A stretch of DNA of 64,000 bases. Origin: Streptomyces sp. GKU 895 (GTDB lineage: Bacteria > Actinomycetota > Actinomycetes > Streptomycetales > Streptomycetaceae). The notes under the pieces were generated by a model. The model saw only the letters and a list, made by a program, of their open reading frames with translations, was not told the origin of the DNA and did no database searches. The stretch spans positions 81,385 to 145,384 of the forward strand of contig MWJO01000007.1 of assembly GCA_002027195.1 (NCBI GenBank). Reading direction: 5' to 3'. Shown here in pieces: positions 30,277-39,684 of the stretch. The translations under genes were made by a program, and so were the position numbers. Position 1 is the first letter of the stretch. Each line of letters starts with the position of its first letter.

Positions 30277-31344
30277 ATGCCCAGGCTATGCAAGCCCGCG
30301 GTGCGCGCGCCGGAACACGTCATCACGATCGAAGAGACTCTCGAGTTCGCCGCGAAAGCCCATGCGGGAAAGCCGCAGCTTCCCCTGGCGCTCCGGCTGA
30401 TCCGGAACACCGGAGTGCTGAAGCGGCATATCGTGCAGCCGATCGAGCAGACCCTCAAGCACCCGGGCCTGACGGAGCGCAACCGTATCTACGAGGCCGA
30501 GTCCAAGCGGTGGACCCCGCCGGTCATCGAGGAGGCCCTGCGCAACGCCGACCTCGCCGCCCGCGACATCGACGCCATCATCTATGTGTCGTGCACCGGC
30601 TTCAGCATGCCGTCGCTGACCGCCTGGCTGATCAACAAGCTCGGTTTCCGGCCCGACACCCGCCAGATACCCATCGCCCAGCTCGGCTGCGCGGCGGGCG
30701 GCGCGGCGGTCAACCGCGCCCACGACTTCTGCCTGGCCCACCCCGGCAGCAACGTCCTGATCGTCTCCTGCGAGCTGTGCTCGCTGTGCTACCAGCCCGA
30801 CGCCGACGACATCGGCTCGCTGCTGTCCGACGGTCTGTTCGGCGACGCGGTCGCGGCCGCCGTGGTGCGCGGCAACGGCGGTGTGGGCATCGAGCTGGAG
30901 CGCAACGCCTCCTACCTCATCCCGGACACGGAGGAATGGATCTCCTACGCGGTCAAGGACACCGGCTTCCACTTCCAGCTGGACCGCCGGGTGCCCGGCA
31001 CGATGGAGCCGCTCGCGCCGGTGCTGCGCGAGTTCGCGAAGGACCACAGCTGGGACGCCGGCAAGCTCGACTTCTACATCGTCCACGCCGGTGGCCCGCG
31101 CATCCTCGACGACCTTGCCAAGTTCCTGGAGGTCGACCGCTCGGTGTTCCGGCACAGCTGGTCGACCCTGACCGAGTACGGGAACATCGCCAGCGCCGTT
31201 GTCTTCGACGCGGCCCGCAGGCTGTTCGAGGAGGACACCCCGGCCCAGGACGCCACCGGCCTCATCGCAGGCTTCGGTCCCGGTATCACCGCCGAGATGG
31301 CGCTGGGCCGCTGGAGCGTCGACGGCCCCGAGACGCTGGACTGA
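30277..31344 (+). CDS. Type III polyketide synthase, 1,3,6,8-tetrahydroxynaphthalene synthase (RppA type)
   Basis: A 355-residue chalcone-synthase-fold enzyme that condenses five malonyl-CoA units into tetrahydroxynaphthalene. The catalytic triad is in its exact RppA positions: Cys138 (AQLGCAAGG), His270 (YIVHAGGPR) and Asn303 (TEYGNIAS). The start MPRLCKPAV and the block VSCELCSLCYQPDADDIGSLL are near-identical to RppA. It is the first gene of the core operon and defines the naphthoquinone scaffold. The ATG has only a weak purine-rich site (GAAAGTAGA) upstream. Confidence is high because residues conserved in tetrahydroxynaphthalene synthases are present throughout. Confidence 0.96.
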   Translation: MPRLCKPAVRAPEHVITIEETLEFAAKAHAGKPQLPLALRLIRNTGVLKRHIVQPIEQTLKHPGLTERNRIYEAESKRWTPPVIEEALRNADLAARDIDAIIYVSCTGFSMPSLTAWLINKLGFRPDTRQIPIAQLGCAAGGAAVNRAHDFCLAHPGSNVLIVSCELCSLCYQPDADDIGSLLSDGLFGDAVAAAVVRGNGGVGIELERNASYLIPDTEEWISYAVKDTGFHFQLDRRVPGTMEPLAPVLREFAKDHSWDAGKLDFYIVHAGGPRILDDLAKFLEVDRSVFRHSWSTLTEYGNIASAVVFDAARRLFEEDTPAQDATGLIAGFGPGITAEMALGRWSVDGPETLD

Positions 31345-31411
31345 CAGCTGGTCCGCTACGCCGGAACCCTCGCTCGAGTGAAATTCTGCGCGGACAAAGG
31401 AAGCTGACCGC

Positions 31412-31975
31412 ATGACAGGCCTCATCCTCCCGCCCGGTCAGGGGCGAAAGCTGATCACCAAGGCGCAGGAAGTGACCTTCAAGGCCACACAGGAGCATGG
31501 CTCCGCCATATCGATCTTCGAGGTGGTCGTGCCGCCCGGATTCGATGTGGGGGCGCATGTGCACGCCGATTCGCAGGAGTTCTTCTACGTCCTGGAAGGG
31601 GAACTCCAGCTCCTGGCTTTCGAGCCGACCCGGCGTACCGACAAGGACTGGCACGAATGGGAGTCGCCCGACGGCGACAAGGCCGTCCACGCCACAGAGG
31701 GTGCCTGCATGTTCGTACCCTCCGGAACTCCGCATGCCTTCAGGAACGCCTCCGACAAACCGGCGCGCATGCTGTTCCAGTGCTATCCGTCACCCATTCA
31801 CGAGCGTTACTTCGAGGAGATCGCGGAAATCTGGGCGACCGGGGGAATCGATCCCGACGCCATCGACGAGATGCGCCAGCGCTATGACGTCAGTCAGATC
31901 ACGCCGCAGCGCTACGAACCGCCGGTCCCTCTCGATTCCCGTCCTCTGAAGCGCGCGGAGCGTAAACCAAGATGA
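31412..31975 (+). CDS. Cupin oxygenase, MomA-like (tetrahydroxynaphthalene to flaviolin)
   Basis: A 187-residue single-domain cupin. Metal-binding motifs are GAHVHADSQEFFYVLEG (two His, one Glu) and FVPSGTPHAFRN (third His). In related clusters the cupin beside the PKS (MomA-like) hydroxylates tetrahydroxynaphthalene to flaviolin. The gene follows the PKS by 67 bases and overlaps the aminotransferase by ATGA. Confidence 0.88.
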   Translation: MTGLILPPGQGRKLITKAQEVTFKATQEHGSAISIFEVVVPPGFDVGAHVHADSQEFFYVLEGELQLLAFEPTRRTDKDWHEWESPDGDKAVHATEGACMFVPSGTPHAFRNASDKPARMLFQCYPSPIHERYFEEIAEIWATGGIDPDAIDEMRQRYDVSQITPQRYEPPVPLDSRPLKRAERKPR

Positions 31976-33138
31976 GTGACATCGACAAGATCCCCCTGGT
32001 CTTCGCGAGCCTCGGGGAGCAGGAACTGGCGGCCGTCGCCGAGGTGTTCGCCTCGGGCTGGGCGGCCGGCCAGGGCCCCAAGGGGCAGGCCCTCGAGGCG
32101 CAGCTGAAGGAACGCTTCGGAGCCGGGGACGCGGTCGCGGTGAGCAACTGCGGCGCCGCCCTGCACCTGGCGATGCTCGCGTTCGGCGTCAAGCCGGGCG
32201 ACGAGGTCATCGTCGCCGACTACACCTTCCCCGCCCCCGCCCACGCGGTGCGCTACGTCGGTGCGACGCCCGTCTTCGCCGACGTGCGCGCCGACACCGG
32301 CACCGTGGACCCGCAGGCGGTGGCGGACCTCGTCACCTCCAGGACCGTCGGCATCATCGCCGTCGACACCGTCGGCCTGCCCGCGGACTACACCGAGCTC
32401 CAGGCCATCGCCGACCGGCACGGGCTGTTCCTCGTCGAGGACGCCGCCTGTGCGGTCGGCGCGACCTACCAGGGGCGCGAGGCGGGTGCGCTCGCCGAGG
32501 TGGGCTGTCTGTCCTTCCACGGCCGCAAGGGCGCCACCAGTGGCGAGGGCGGTGCGTTCATCGCCGCCGACCCGGCCATCGGGGCGAAGGCGCGGCAGCT
32601 GTCGGCCTTCGGCATCGGCAGCATCTTCGACATGGGCCAGGTCATCGGCCTGCCGATCCCCGAATTCACCGAGATCGGCTACAACTACAAGCTCTCCGAC
32701 ATCGCCGCGGCGATCCTGACGGTGCAGCTGCGCCGTATCGAGGAGCTGCTGGCGCGTCGCACCGCCGTCGCCGCCCGCTACGCCGAACTCCTCGCCGACG
32801 AGGAGCTGCTGACCCTGCCGCACGTCCCGGCGGACCGCACCCACGCCTGGCAGTCCTATCTGGTGACGCTGGACGCGAGCGTCGACCGCGGGGCCGTCGC
32901 CACCGAGCTGCGCGCCCAGGGCATCGGCACCCTGCACGGCACCTGGGCCAACCATGTGCAGCCCGCCTTCGAGGCCCAGCAGGTGTGCCCGGTCTCGGCG
33001 GACCTCTTCCAGCGCAACCTCGGCATACCCATGCACGCCGAGCTGACCATGAGCCAGGTCGAGCGGGTCACCGAGGTGCTGCGCGGCGCGCTGCGCACCC
33101 ACGCCAAGTCCACGCGCACCCTGAAGGGAGCGGCATGA
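31972..33138 (+). CDS. PLP aminotransferase, DegT/DnrJ/EryC1 family (aminoflaviolin-forming)
   Basis: A 388-residue fold-type I PLP enzyme. Lys in SFHGRKGATSGEGG is the Schiff-base residue; VEDAACAVGATYQG and EIGYNYKLSDIAAAIL are family marks. Most relatives aminate keto-sugars, but no sugar genes occur here. In furaquinocin-type clusters an enzyme of this family introduces an amino group on flaviolin (8-aminoflaviolin). Between the cupin and methyltransferase, with ATGA overlaps at both ends, the same reaction is the best guess. Presence of nitrite and diazotase genes in the window gives the amine a clear fate. Confidence 0.85.
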   Translation: MSDIDKIPLVFASLGEQELAAVAEVFASGWAAGQGPKGQALEAQLKERFGAGDAVAVSNCGAALHLAMLAFGVKPGDEVIVADYTFPAPAHAVRYVGATPVFADVRADTGTVDPQAVADLVTSRTVGIIAVDTVGLPADYTELQAIADRHGLFLVEDAACAVGATYQGREAGALAEVGCLSFHGRKGATSGEGGAFIAADPAIGAKARQLSAFGIGSIFDMGQVIGLPIPEFTEIGYNYKLSDIAAAILTVQLRRIEELLARRTAVAARYAELLADEELLTLPHVPADRTHAWQSYLVTLDASVDRGAVATELRAQGIGTLHGTWANHVQPAFEAQQVCPVSADLFQRNLGIPMHAELTMSQVERVTEVLRGALRTHAKSTRTLKGAA

Positions 33139-34130
33139 CGAACAACCAGCCTGCACCGGACGGTGTGATGAGGCTGATCAACGGCTACTGGAACACCGGT
33201 GTCATCGGCGCCGCGGCCACCCACTCGGTCTTCACCCACCTGGAGAACGGCGCGGGCACGGCCGCGGAGGTCGCCGCCCGCGCCGAGATCTCCGTGCGCG
33301 GCGCGCAGAGCCTGCTCGACGGTCTGGTCAGCGTGGAGCTGGTGGTCCTTCAGGACGGCCGGTACCGCAACACCCCCGAGGCGTCCGCCTTCCTGGTCGA
33401 GGGCAAGCCTGCCTCCCTGGCCGGCTTCGCCAAGCTCAAGCTCCAGCACACCGGCAGCCTCATCGACTTCCCCGAGGTCGTGCGCGTCGGGGGTCCGCTG
33501 GCCGGCGGCGAGACCGAGAAGGCCGACAACCCGCACTGGGAGGGCATCGTCCCGGCCATCGCCGCGGTGTCGGTGCCCGCCGCGGAGGCCGGTGCCGAGG
33601 CGCTCGGCATCGCTGACGCGGGCGAGATCTCGATCCTCGACGTGGGCGGCGGCTCGGGCATCTACTCGTCGATCTGGCTGAAGGCCAACCCGGCGGCCCG
33701 CGCGGTCCAGCTGGACTGGGAGCCGATCAACGCCATCGCCCGCCGGCTGGTGGGGGAGCAGGGTGTGGGGGACCGTTTCTCCACCCTCGACGGCGACTTC
33801 CACACCACCGACTTCGGCACCGGGCTGTACGACATCGCCGTGTACTCCCACATCGCGCACCAGGAGAACGCCGAGAGCAACATCGAGGTGTTCAGCCGGC
33901 TGCGCAAGGCGCTCAAGCCCGGCGGTGCGCTGGTGGTCGCCGACTACGTCGTCGACGACGACCGCACCGCTCCGGCGTTCCCGCTGCTGTTCGCCCTGGA
34001 GATGCTGCTCAAGAGCAAGGAGGGCGGCACCTGGCGGCGCTCCGACTACCGCGACTGGCTGGTCAAGGCGGGCTTCGAGGACGTGTCGTTCCACGCCGCG
34101 GCGCCCGCCACGATGGTCATCGCCCGCTGA
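33135..34130 (+). CDS. SAM-dependent methyltransferase (class I, O-methyltransferase type)
   Basis: A 331-residue protein with an N-terminal winged-helix dimerisation domain (VMRLINGYWNTGVIGAAATHSVF, then AEVAARAEISVRGAQSLLDGL) and a C-terminal Rossmann domain with SAM motif I ILDVGGGSGIYSSIWLK (about residue 165). DNA overlaps the aminotransferase stop by ATGA. It is only distantly similar to the two other methyltransferases in the operon. It probably acts on the hydroxynaphthoquinone, by O- or C-methylation; the site cannot be read from sequence. Confidence 0.85.
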   Translation: MTNNQPAPDGVMRLINGYWNTGVIGAAATHSVFTHLENGAGTAAEVAARAEISVRGAQSLLDGLVSVELVVLQDGRYRNTPEASAFLVEGKPASLAGFAKLKLQHTGSLIDFPEVVRVGGPLAGGETEKADNPHWEGIVPAIAAVSVPAAEAGAEALGIADAGEISILDVGGGSGIYSSIWLKANPAARAVQLDWEPINAIARRLVGEQGVGDRFSTLDGDFHTTDFGTGLYDIAVYSHIAHQENAESNIEVFSRLRKALKPGGALVVADYVVDDDRTAPAFPLLFALEMLLKSKEGGTWRRSDYRDWLVKAGFEDVSFHAAAPATMVIAR

Positions 34131-34148
34131 ACGGAAGGCCGGTTCACC

Positions 34149-35072
34149 GTGGTGACAACGAACGGCAGGGACCTGCGGGGCGATACCGACCCGGCAGATC
34201 TCCCGATCATCGCCGAAGTCTCCCGGCTGGTGGGAGTGGAGTACTCGGCCGAGACGGTCCGGTCGGTCCTGTCCGCGTACGGGGACACCCTGGAGCGGGC
34301 CGTCGTCGCCTTCCGGGTGGCGACGGGGGAGCGCAACGCGGGTGATGTCGACTGCCGTTACACGATGCTCCCCCCGGAGCTCGACCCGTACGCGGTGGCC
34401 GTCGACCACGGGCTGATCGAGGCGACGGACCACCCGGTCGGCAGCCTGCTGGCCGAGCTGCACGCGGGCTTCCCCATCGGGTTCAGCGGCATCGACTTCG
34501 GGGTCGTCGGCGGCTTCAAGAAGACCTGGTCCTTCTTCCCGCTCGACGACCTCAAGCCGCTGTCGGAACTGGTCACGCTGGAGTCGATGCCGACGAGCGC
34601 GGCCCGGAACCTGGAGCTGTTCACCCGGTACGGCGTCGCCGACAAGGTGAGCCTGGTCGGCATCGACTACCGGCACCGGTCGGTGAACCTGTACTTCGGA
34701 GCGGCGCCCGCCTCGGTGTTCCGGCCCGAAACGCTCACCTCGCTCCTGGCGGAGGTCGGGCTGCCCGCGCCGAGCGAACGGCTGCTGCGGTTCGCCGGCG
34801 GGGCGTTCGGCATCTACGCCACCTTGACCTGGGACTCCCCGAAGGTCCAGCGGATCACCATCGCCGCCATGACCGACGACCCGCGGTCCCTGCCGGTGAC
34901 CATCGAGCCGGACATCGAGGACTTCCTGAAGAACTCGCCCTACCGCACCGACGGCCACCAGTTCGTCTACGCGATCACGGTGACGCCCGGCGGTGAGTAC
35001 CACAAGCTCCAGTCGTACTACCGATGGCGATCCCAGGTGGAGACCACGCTGCTGGTGCCCGACAGCCGGTAG
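34149..35072 (+). CDS. ABBA-fold aromatic prenyltransferase 1 (NphB/Fur7 family)
   Basis: A 307-residue soluble prenyltransferase of the NphB/CloQ/Fur7 family, which attaches a geranyl or dimethylallyl group to an aromatic ring. Family positions visible: Asp in GDVDCRYTM (the NphB Mg-binding site), GIDFGVVGGFKKTWSFFP, SLVGIDYRHRSVNLYF, IYATLTWDSPKVQRI and EYHKLQSYYRW near the C-terminus. Adjacent to methyltransferase 1, it is the best candidate for prenylating the methylated flaviolin. GTG 34149 is followed by a second GTG at 34152, with GGAAGG upstream. Confidence 0.93.
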   Translation: MVTTNGRDLRGDTDPADLPIIAEVSRLVGVEYSAETVRSVLSAYGDTLERAVVAFRVATGERNAGDVDCRYTMLPPELDPYAVAVDHGLIEATDHPVGSLLAELHAGFPIGFSGIDFGVVGGFKKTWSFFPLDDLKPLSELVTLESMPTSAARNLELFTRYGVADKVSLVGIDYRHRSVNLYFGAAPASVFRPETLTSLLAEVGLPAPSERLLRFAGGAFGIYATLTWDSPKVQRITIAAMTDDPRSLPVTIEPDIEDFLKNSPYRTDGHQFVYAITVTPGGEYHKLQSYYRWRSQVETTLLVPDSR

Positions 35073-35124
35073 CGCGAGGCCGCCCCATCCCCGCACCCCA
35101 GCCGAATCCCCGAAGGAAACGATC

Positions 35125-35499
35125 ATGAACATTGCCCTGTGGATCATCGCGGGAATCCTGGGCGCGGCCTGCCTGGCGGGCGGTGCCCAGAAGCTGGTCC
35201 AGCCCCGCAAGAAGCTGGCCGCCGCCGGCTACGGCTGGGTCGACGACTTCGGCGACGGCGGTGTCAAGGCCATCGGCGCCCTGGAGGTGCTGGCCGGGCT
35301 GGGCCTGATCCTGCCCGCCGCGCTGGACATCGCGCCGGTCCTGGTGCCGATCGCCGCGACCGGCCTGGTGCTGCTGATGATCGGCGCCGCCCTCACCCAT
35401 CTGCGCCGCCACGAGGCCCAGGCGATCGTGGTGAACGCGGTCCTGCTCGCCGTCGCCGCGTTCGTGGCGTGGGGCCGCTTCGGCCCCTACTCCTTCTGA
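35125..35499 (+). CDS. DoxX-like four-helix membrane protein
   Basis: A 124-residue protein with four hydrophobic helices (ALWIIAGILGAACLAGG; IGALEVLAGLGLILPAAL; VLVPIAATGLVLLMIGAAL; AIVVNAVLLAVAAFVAW), the DoxX/DoxD pattern. ATG 35125 has AAGGA seven bases upstream. Some relatives are linked to quinone or thiol redox at the membrane. In this operon it may help handle or export a quinone product, but that is speculation. Confidence 0.75.
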   Translation: MNIALWIIAGILGAACLAGGAQKLVQPRKKLAAAGYGWVDDFGDGGVKAIGALEVLAGLGLILPAALDIAPVLVPIAATGLVLLMIGAALTHLRRHEAQAIVVNAVLLAVAAFVAWGRFGPYSF

Positions 35500-35611
35500 C
35501 GTTCCCTCCCGCCGCGGTCCTTTCCCGTCCGCCCCCCGTCTGTCCCCGCACCCGCACCCAGCCGGCGACCGCCCGCACGTCCACCCGCCCATCACAAAGG
35601 AGACAGCCCAC

Positions 35612-37198
35612 ATGAAGGGCTCTGTGGCCTATCGATCGATACAGAAGCGCGGTCTTCACATCGGCCTGCTGCCGGAGATGGCGGCCGCGGTCAACCCGGC
35701 GACCCCGATCAGCCTCGACCACGACCTGGGCGTACTGCCCGAAGCGGGCCGCCGTCTGACGGTGGCCCAGTACGCCGACCACGTCGACGACCTGGCGGGC
35801 CGGCTGTGGGCGGCCGGAGTCCGGCCCGACGAACGCGTGGTCATCTACAAGACGGCCAACGCCGACCACTGGATGCTGGCCGCCGCCGTCTCCCGCGTCG
35901 GCGGTGTCGTGGTCAACCTCTCGCCCGCCCTCGACCCCACCACCGTCGGCGTCCTGCTGGAGCGGGTGGACCAGCCGACGCTGCTCACCGACAGGGCCAA
36001 GTTCGACCTCCTCGCCGACGTGCCGCTGGCGGACCTCACCCGGAGGATCATCACCTCCGACGGAGACCGGCCCGGGACCGTCCCGCTCCCCGCACTCGCC
36101 GGCAGCCCCCGCGTCGCCCCCGTCGTGCGGCCCATCGACGAGGCCGCCGTCATCACCCACACCTCCGGCACCACCGGCATTCCCAAGCTGGTCGTGCACA
36201 CCCCCCGCACCCAGGGCATCCGCCTGGTCCCGCAGTGGCGGCTGCTGTCGCTCATGCGGAAGAAGGAGACCGTCGCGATCAACGTGCCCTTCGTGCACTC
36301 GCGGATGGTCGCCGCGATGTCCCTGGCACTGCTGCGGGAATACCCCGTGCTGCTGATGCGCGAGACGGGCCCCGCCGAGGTCGCCGAGCAGTTCCTCAAG
36401 CACCGCCCGGCATTCGTCGAGGCGCTGCCCAACTCGCTCATGGAGTGGGAGGAACTCGCCGACGACCCGCGCGCCCCGTTCGGGTCGGTGAAGGTCTTCA
36501 GCAGCACCTTCGACGCCATCCACCCCGGCACGATGAGCAAGCTGCTGCACGCCTCCGACCGGCGCGGCGCCCTGTTCTTCCAGATCTACGGGCAGAGCGA
36601 GGTCGGTCCGGCCGTCGGCCGCGCCTACTTCCGCGGCTCCGCCCACAAGGCGAACGGCCGCTGCGTCGGCTGGGCCATGCCCAGGGGCGCGGCACGCGTG
36701 CGGGTGGTCAGCCGCGACGGCAACCCGCCCTCCGAGACCAACCCCGGCTACATCGACGTCGCCTGGGACGGCATCGCCAAGACCTACTACGGGGAGCAGG
36801 ACCGCTACGACACCAACCGCGACGGCGAGTGGTGGCGCACCGGAGACGTCGGCTACCGCACCCGGTTCGGCTGTCTGCACCTGCTCGACCGCGAGATCGA
36901 CATGATCCCCGGCGTGAAGAGCTCCCTGGAGATCGAGGACGTCGTCCTCGGCCGGCTGCGCGAACTGACCGAACTGGTCGTGGTGCAGGGCCCGAAGGGC
37001 GAACCGGTCCCGGTGATCTGCACCGTCGACGACCGACCGCTCGCCCCGGACCGCTGGCGCACGGCGGTCGCCGAGTTCCCCCAGCTCGCCGACCCCGTGC
37101 AGATCCCGCAGGCGGAACTGCCGAGGACCGCCACGCTCAAGGTCCAACGGCGGGCGCTGGCCCAGCGGTTCGAGAACCAGCTCCAGGACCAGACCTAA
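35612..37198 (+). CDS. AMP-dependent ligase, probable aryl-amine diazotase (CreM/Fur18-like)
   Basis: A 528-residue ANL-superfamily enzyme with intact catalytic motifs: P-loop THTSGTTGIPKLVVHT (about residues 183-197), A5 YGQSEVG, A7 WRTGDVG, A8 LDREIDM and a C-terminal Lys in PRTATLKVQR. No PCP domain or CoA-dependent pathway accompanies it. In cremeomycin- and furaquinocin-type clusters such ligases use ATP to activate nitrite and convert an aryl amine to a diazonium. With the CreE/CreD pair at 16.6-20.2 kb and the aminotransferase at 32 kb, that role is the most coherent. An acyl-CoA ligase role is the alternative. Confidence 0.8.
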   Translation: MKGSVAYRSIQKRGLHIGLLPEMAAAVNPATPISLDHDLGVLPEAGRRLTVAQYADHVDDLAGRLWAAGVRPDERVVIYKTANADHWMLAAAVSRVGGVVVNLSPALDPTTVGVLLERVDQPTLLTDRAKFDLLADVPLADLTRRIITSDGDRPGTVPLPALAGSPRVAPVVRPIDEAAVITHTSGTTGIPKLVVHTPRTQGIRLVPQWRLLSLMRKKETVAINVPFVHSRMVAAMSLALLREYPVLLMRETGPAEVAEQFLKHRPAFVEALPNSLMEWEELADDPRAPFGSVKVFSSTFDAIHPGTMSKLLHASDRRGALFFQIYGQSEVGPAVGRAYFRGSAHKANGRCVGWAMPRGAARVRVVSRDGNPPSETNPGYIDVAWDGIAKTYYGEQDRYDTNRDGEWWRTGDVGYRTRFGCLHLLDREIDMIPGVKSSLEIEDVVLGRLRELTELVVVQGPKGEPVPVICTVDDRPLAPDRWRTAVAEFPQLADPVQIPQAELPRTATLKVQRRALAQRFENQLQDQT

Positions 37199-37254
37199 GC
37201 GGCGACCAGCCTGCCGACGCCGTGACGCCACACCTACCGAAGGGGACCAACGCC

Positions 37255-38325
37255 GTGACACCGGAAGCCGTGCTCGCCCGATTCCGCGAGTACATGGTGG
37301 GACCGTCGCGCTTCATGACCCTGCTGTCCGTCTTCGAGCTGGGCGTCGTCGACGCGCTGCGCGACACCCCCGGCCTGACGGCCGAGGAACTGGGCGAGAA
37401 GGCCGGAGCCAAGGCGGACGCCCTCGAACAACTGCTGTTCCTGCTGGTCAAGGAAGGTTTCGTCGCCCATGACGAGGCCACCGGCGGCTACCGTCTGGAC
37501 GCGCTCGCCGACGTTCCCGAGACGGACCTCGCACGGGCCCTGGCCTACATGAACCTGATCAAGGTGGTGGTGCTGCGCCAGCTCTACTACCTCACCGAGT
37601 CCGCCCGCACCGGTACGGTCGTCGGCCTGAAGGAGCTCTACGGCGCCGAAGGCACCCTCTACGACGCGGTGGCCCACCACCAGGATCTCCACGACTCCTG
37701 GCTGAAGCTGATGAACACGGTCACCGCCAACATCGACCCCTGGTTCTTCGCCAACATCGACATCCCGGCCGGCTCCCGGGTGCTCGACGTCGCCGGCAAC
37801 ACCGGCCTCGGCGCCATCCACACCTACCGGCACAAGGCGTCCGACGGACTGACCGTCACCACCTTCGACCTGCCGGACAAGGAGTCCAGGGCACTGGCGA
37901 ACTTCCGGGCCGAGGGCCTGGAGGAGCACCTGTCCTTCATCGGCGGCAATGTCTTCGACGAGATCCCCCAAGGGTTCGACGTCGTCCTGATCAAGCACTT
38001 CCTCGACATGTTCGACCGGGGCAACGTGCTCAGGATCCTCCAGGGGGTCAACGCCTCCCTGGAGGCCGGCGGCCAGATCCACATCCTGGTGCCGGTGTAC
38101 CCCGAGGACATCAAGGAGACCGACAACTACAACGTCGACTTCTTCCCGGCCTTCTTCATCGGCGCCGCCATGGGTGAGGGCGGCCCGCAGAAGCTGTCGG
38201 TCTATCAGAGCCTGCTGGAGGAGGCCGGGTTCAAGGTGACGCAGACGATCACCAAGGACGCCTCCGAGATCCCGCCGGACGTCATTCCCGTCCAGGCCAT
38301 CCTCAGCGCGACGAAGGTCCCCTGA
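37255..38325 (+). CDS. SAM-dependent methyltransferase 2
   Basis: A 356-residue protein with an N-terminal winged-helix dimerisation domain and a SAM domain ([16 protein letters not shown] motif [12 protein letters not shown] motif [16 protein letters not shown] post-I). GTG 37255 has AAGGGGA nine bases upstream. It is clearly paralogous to methyltransferase 3 at 39.7 kb; both begin [21 protein letters not shown] and end in AILSATKV or AVLSATKV. Similar pairs in related clusters perform C- and O-methylation of flaviolin. The metK gene lies between the two copies. Confidence 0.87.
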   Translation: MTPEAVLARFREYMVGPSRFMTLLSVFELGVVDALRDTPGLTAEELGEKAGAKADALEQLLFLLVKEGFVAHDEATGGYRLDALADVPETDLARALAYMNLIKVVVLRQLYYLTESARTGTVVGLKELYGAEGTLYDAVAHHQDLHDSWLKLMNTVTANIDPWFFANIDIPAGSRVLDVAGNTGLGAIHTYRHKASDGLTVTTFDLPDKESRALANFRAEGLEEHLSFIGGNVFDEIPQGFDVVLIKHFLDMFDRGNVLRILQGVNASLEAGGQIHILVPVYPEDIKETDNYNVDFFPAFFIGAAMGEGGPQKLSVYQSLLEEAGFKVTQTITKDASEIPPDVIPVQAILSATKVP

Positions 38326-38350
38326 CCGCCGTCCCGCGTACCGCACCCAT

Positions 38351-38388
38351 GTGTCCGTCCATCCGCCAAGTGTCCGTCCATCCGCCTG
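38351..38388 (+). repeat. 19-bp tandem duplication before metK
   Basis: GTGTCCGTCCATCCGCCAA is followed at once by GTGTCCGTCCATCCGCCT. The pair lies between methyltransferase 2 and the metK ribosome-binding site. It is probably replication slippage; no function is evident. Confidence 0.8.
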
Positions 38389-38396
38389 GGAGAGTC

Positions 38397-39622
38397 ATGC
38401 CCCGTCGTCTGTTCACCTCGGAGTCCGTGACCGAGGGACACCCCGACAAGATCGCCGACCAGATCAGCGACGCGATCCTGGACGAGCTGCTGCGCCAGGA
38501 CCCCACGTCGCGCGTCGCGGTCGAGACGCTGATCACCACCGGTCAGGTGCACATCGCCGGTGAGGTGACCACCAGCGCGTACGCCGACATCGCCGCCCTC
38601 GTCCGGGAGAAGGTCCTCGAGATCGGCTACGACTCCTCCACCAAGGGCTTCGACGGCGCCTCCTGCGGTGTGTCGGTGTCGATCGGTGCGCAGTCGCCGG
38701 ACATCGCGCAGGGCGTCGACACCGCCTACGAGCAGCGGGTCGAGGGCGACGAGGACGAGCTGGACAAGCAGGGCGCCGGCGACCAGGGCCTGATGTTCGG
38801 TTACGCCACCGACGAGACCCCCACCCTGATGCCGCTGCCCATCGAACTCGCGCACCGGCTCTCACGCCGGCTGACCGAGGTCCGCAAGAACGGCACGGTT
38901 CCCTACCTGCGCCCCGACGGCAAGACGCAGGTGACCATCGAGTACGACGGCGACAAGGCCGTCCGCCTCGACACCGTGGTCGTCTCCTCGCAGCACGCCT
39001 CCGACATCGACCTGGACACCCTGCTGGCCCCCGACATCCGCGACCTCGTCGTCGAACCCGTCCTCGCCCAGCTCGCCGACGAGGGCATCAAGCTGGAGAC
39101 CGAGGGCTACCGCCTGCTGGTGAACCCGACGGGGCGTTTTGAGATCGGTGGTCCGATGGGCGATGCCGGTCTGACCGGGCGGAAGATCATCATCGACACG
39201 TATGGCGGGATGGCGCGTCACGGGGGTGGCGCGTTCTCGGGCAAGGACCCGTCGAAGGTGGACCGTTCGGCGGCGTATGCGATGCGCTGGGTGGCCAAGA
39301 ACGTGGTCGCCGCCGCCTCGCCTCCCGCTGTGAGGTGCAGGTGGCGTACGCGATCGGCAAGGCCGAGCCGGTGGGGCTGTTCGTGGAGACGTTCGGTACG
39401 CACACGGTGGAGGTGGAGAGGATCCAGCAGGCCATTGGCGAGGTGTTCGACCTGCGTCCGGCCGCGATCATCCGGGATCTGGACCTGTTGCGGCCCATCT
39501 ACTCCCAGACCGCCGCCTACGGCCACTTCGGCCGGGAGCTGCCCGACTTCACCTGGGAACGCACCGACCGCGCCGAGGCCCTGCGCGCGGCCGCCGGACA
39601 GCGCTCGGCACAGGGGAAGTAG
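38397..39622 (+). CDS. metK: S-adenosylmethionine synthetase (frame change)
   Basis: Makes SAM from methionine and ATP. The sequence opens [20 protein letters not shown], has [16 protein letters not shown] and [18 protein letters not shown], and ends in [11 protein letters not shown]. The frame changes at about 39315: one added G turns GCCGCCTCG into GCCGGCCTCG and restores [23 protein letters not shown] sequence error is likely, since both halves are fully conserved. ATG 38397 follows GGGAGAG by five bases. A metK copy embedded between two methyltransferase genes completes the local SAM cycle with metH, metF and ahcY. Confidence 0.93.
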
Positions 39623-39684
39623 CCGGTCCCCGGACCGCAGCCCACAAGCCCGTTCACCACCGTTACCGAAAGAGGTCGGTTGCC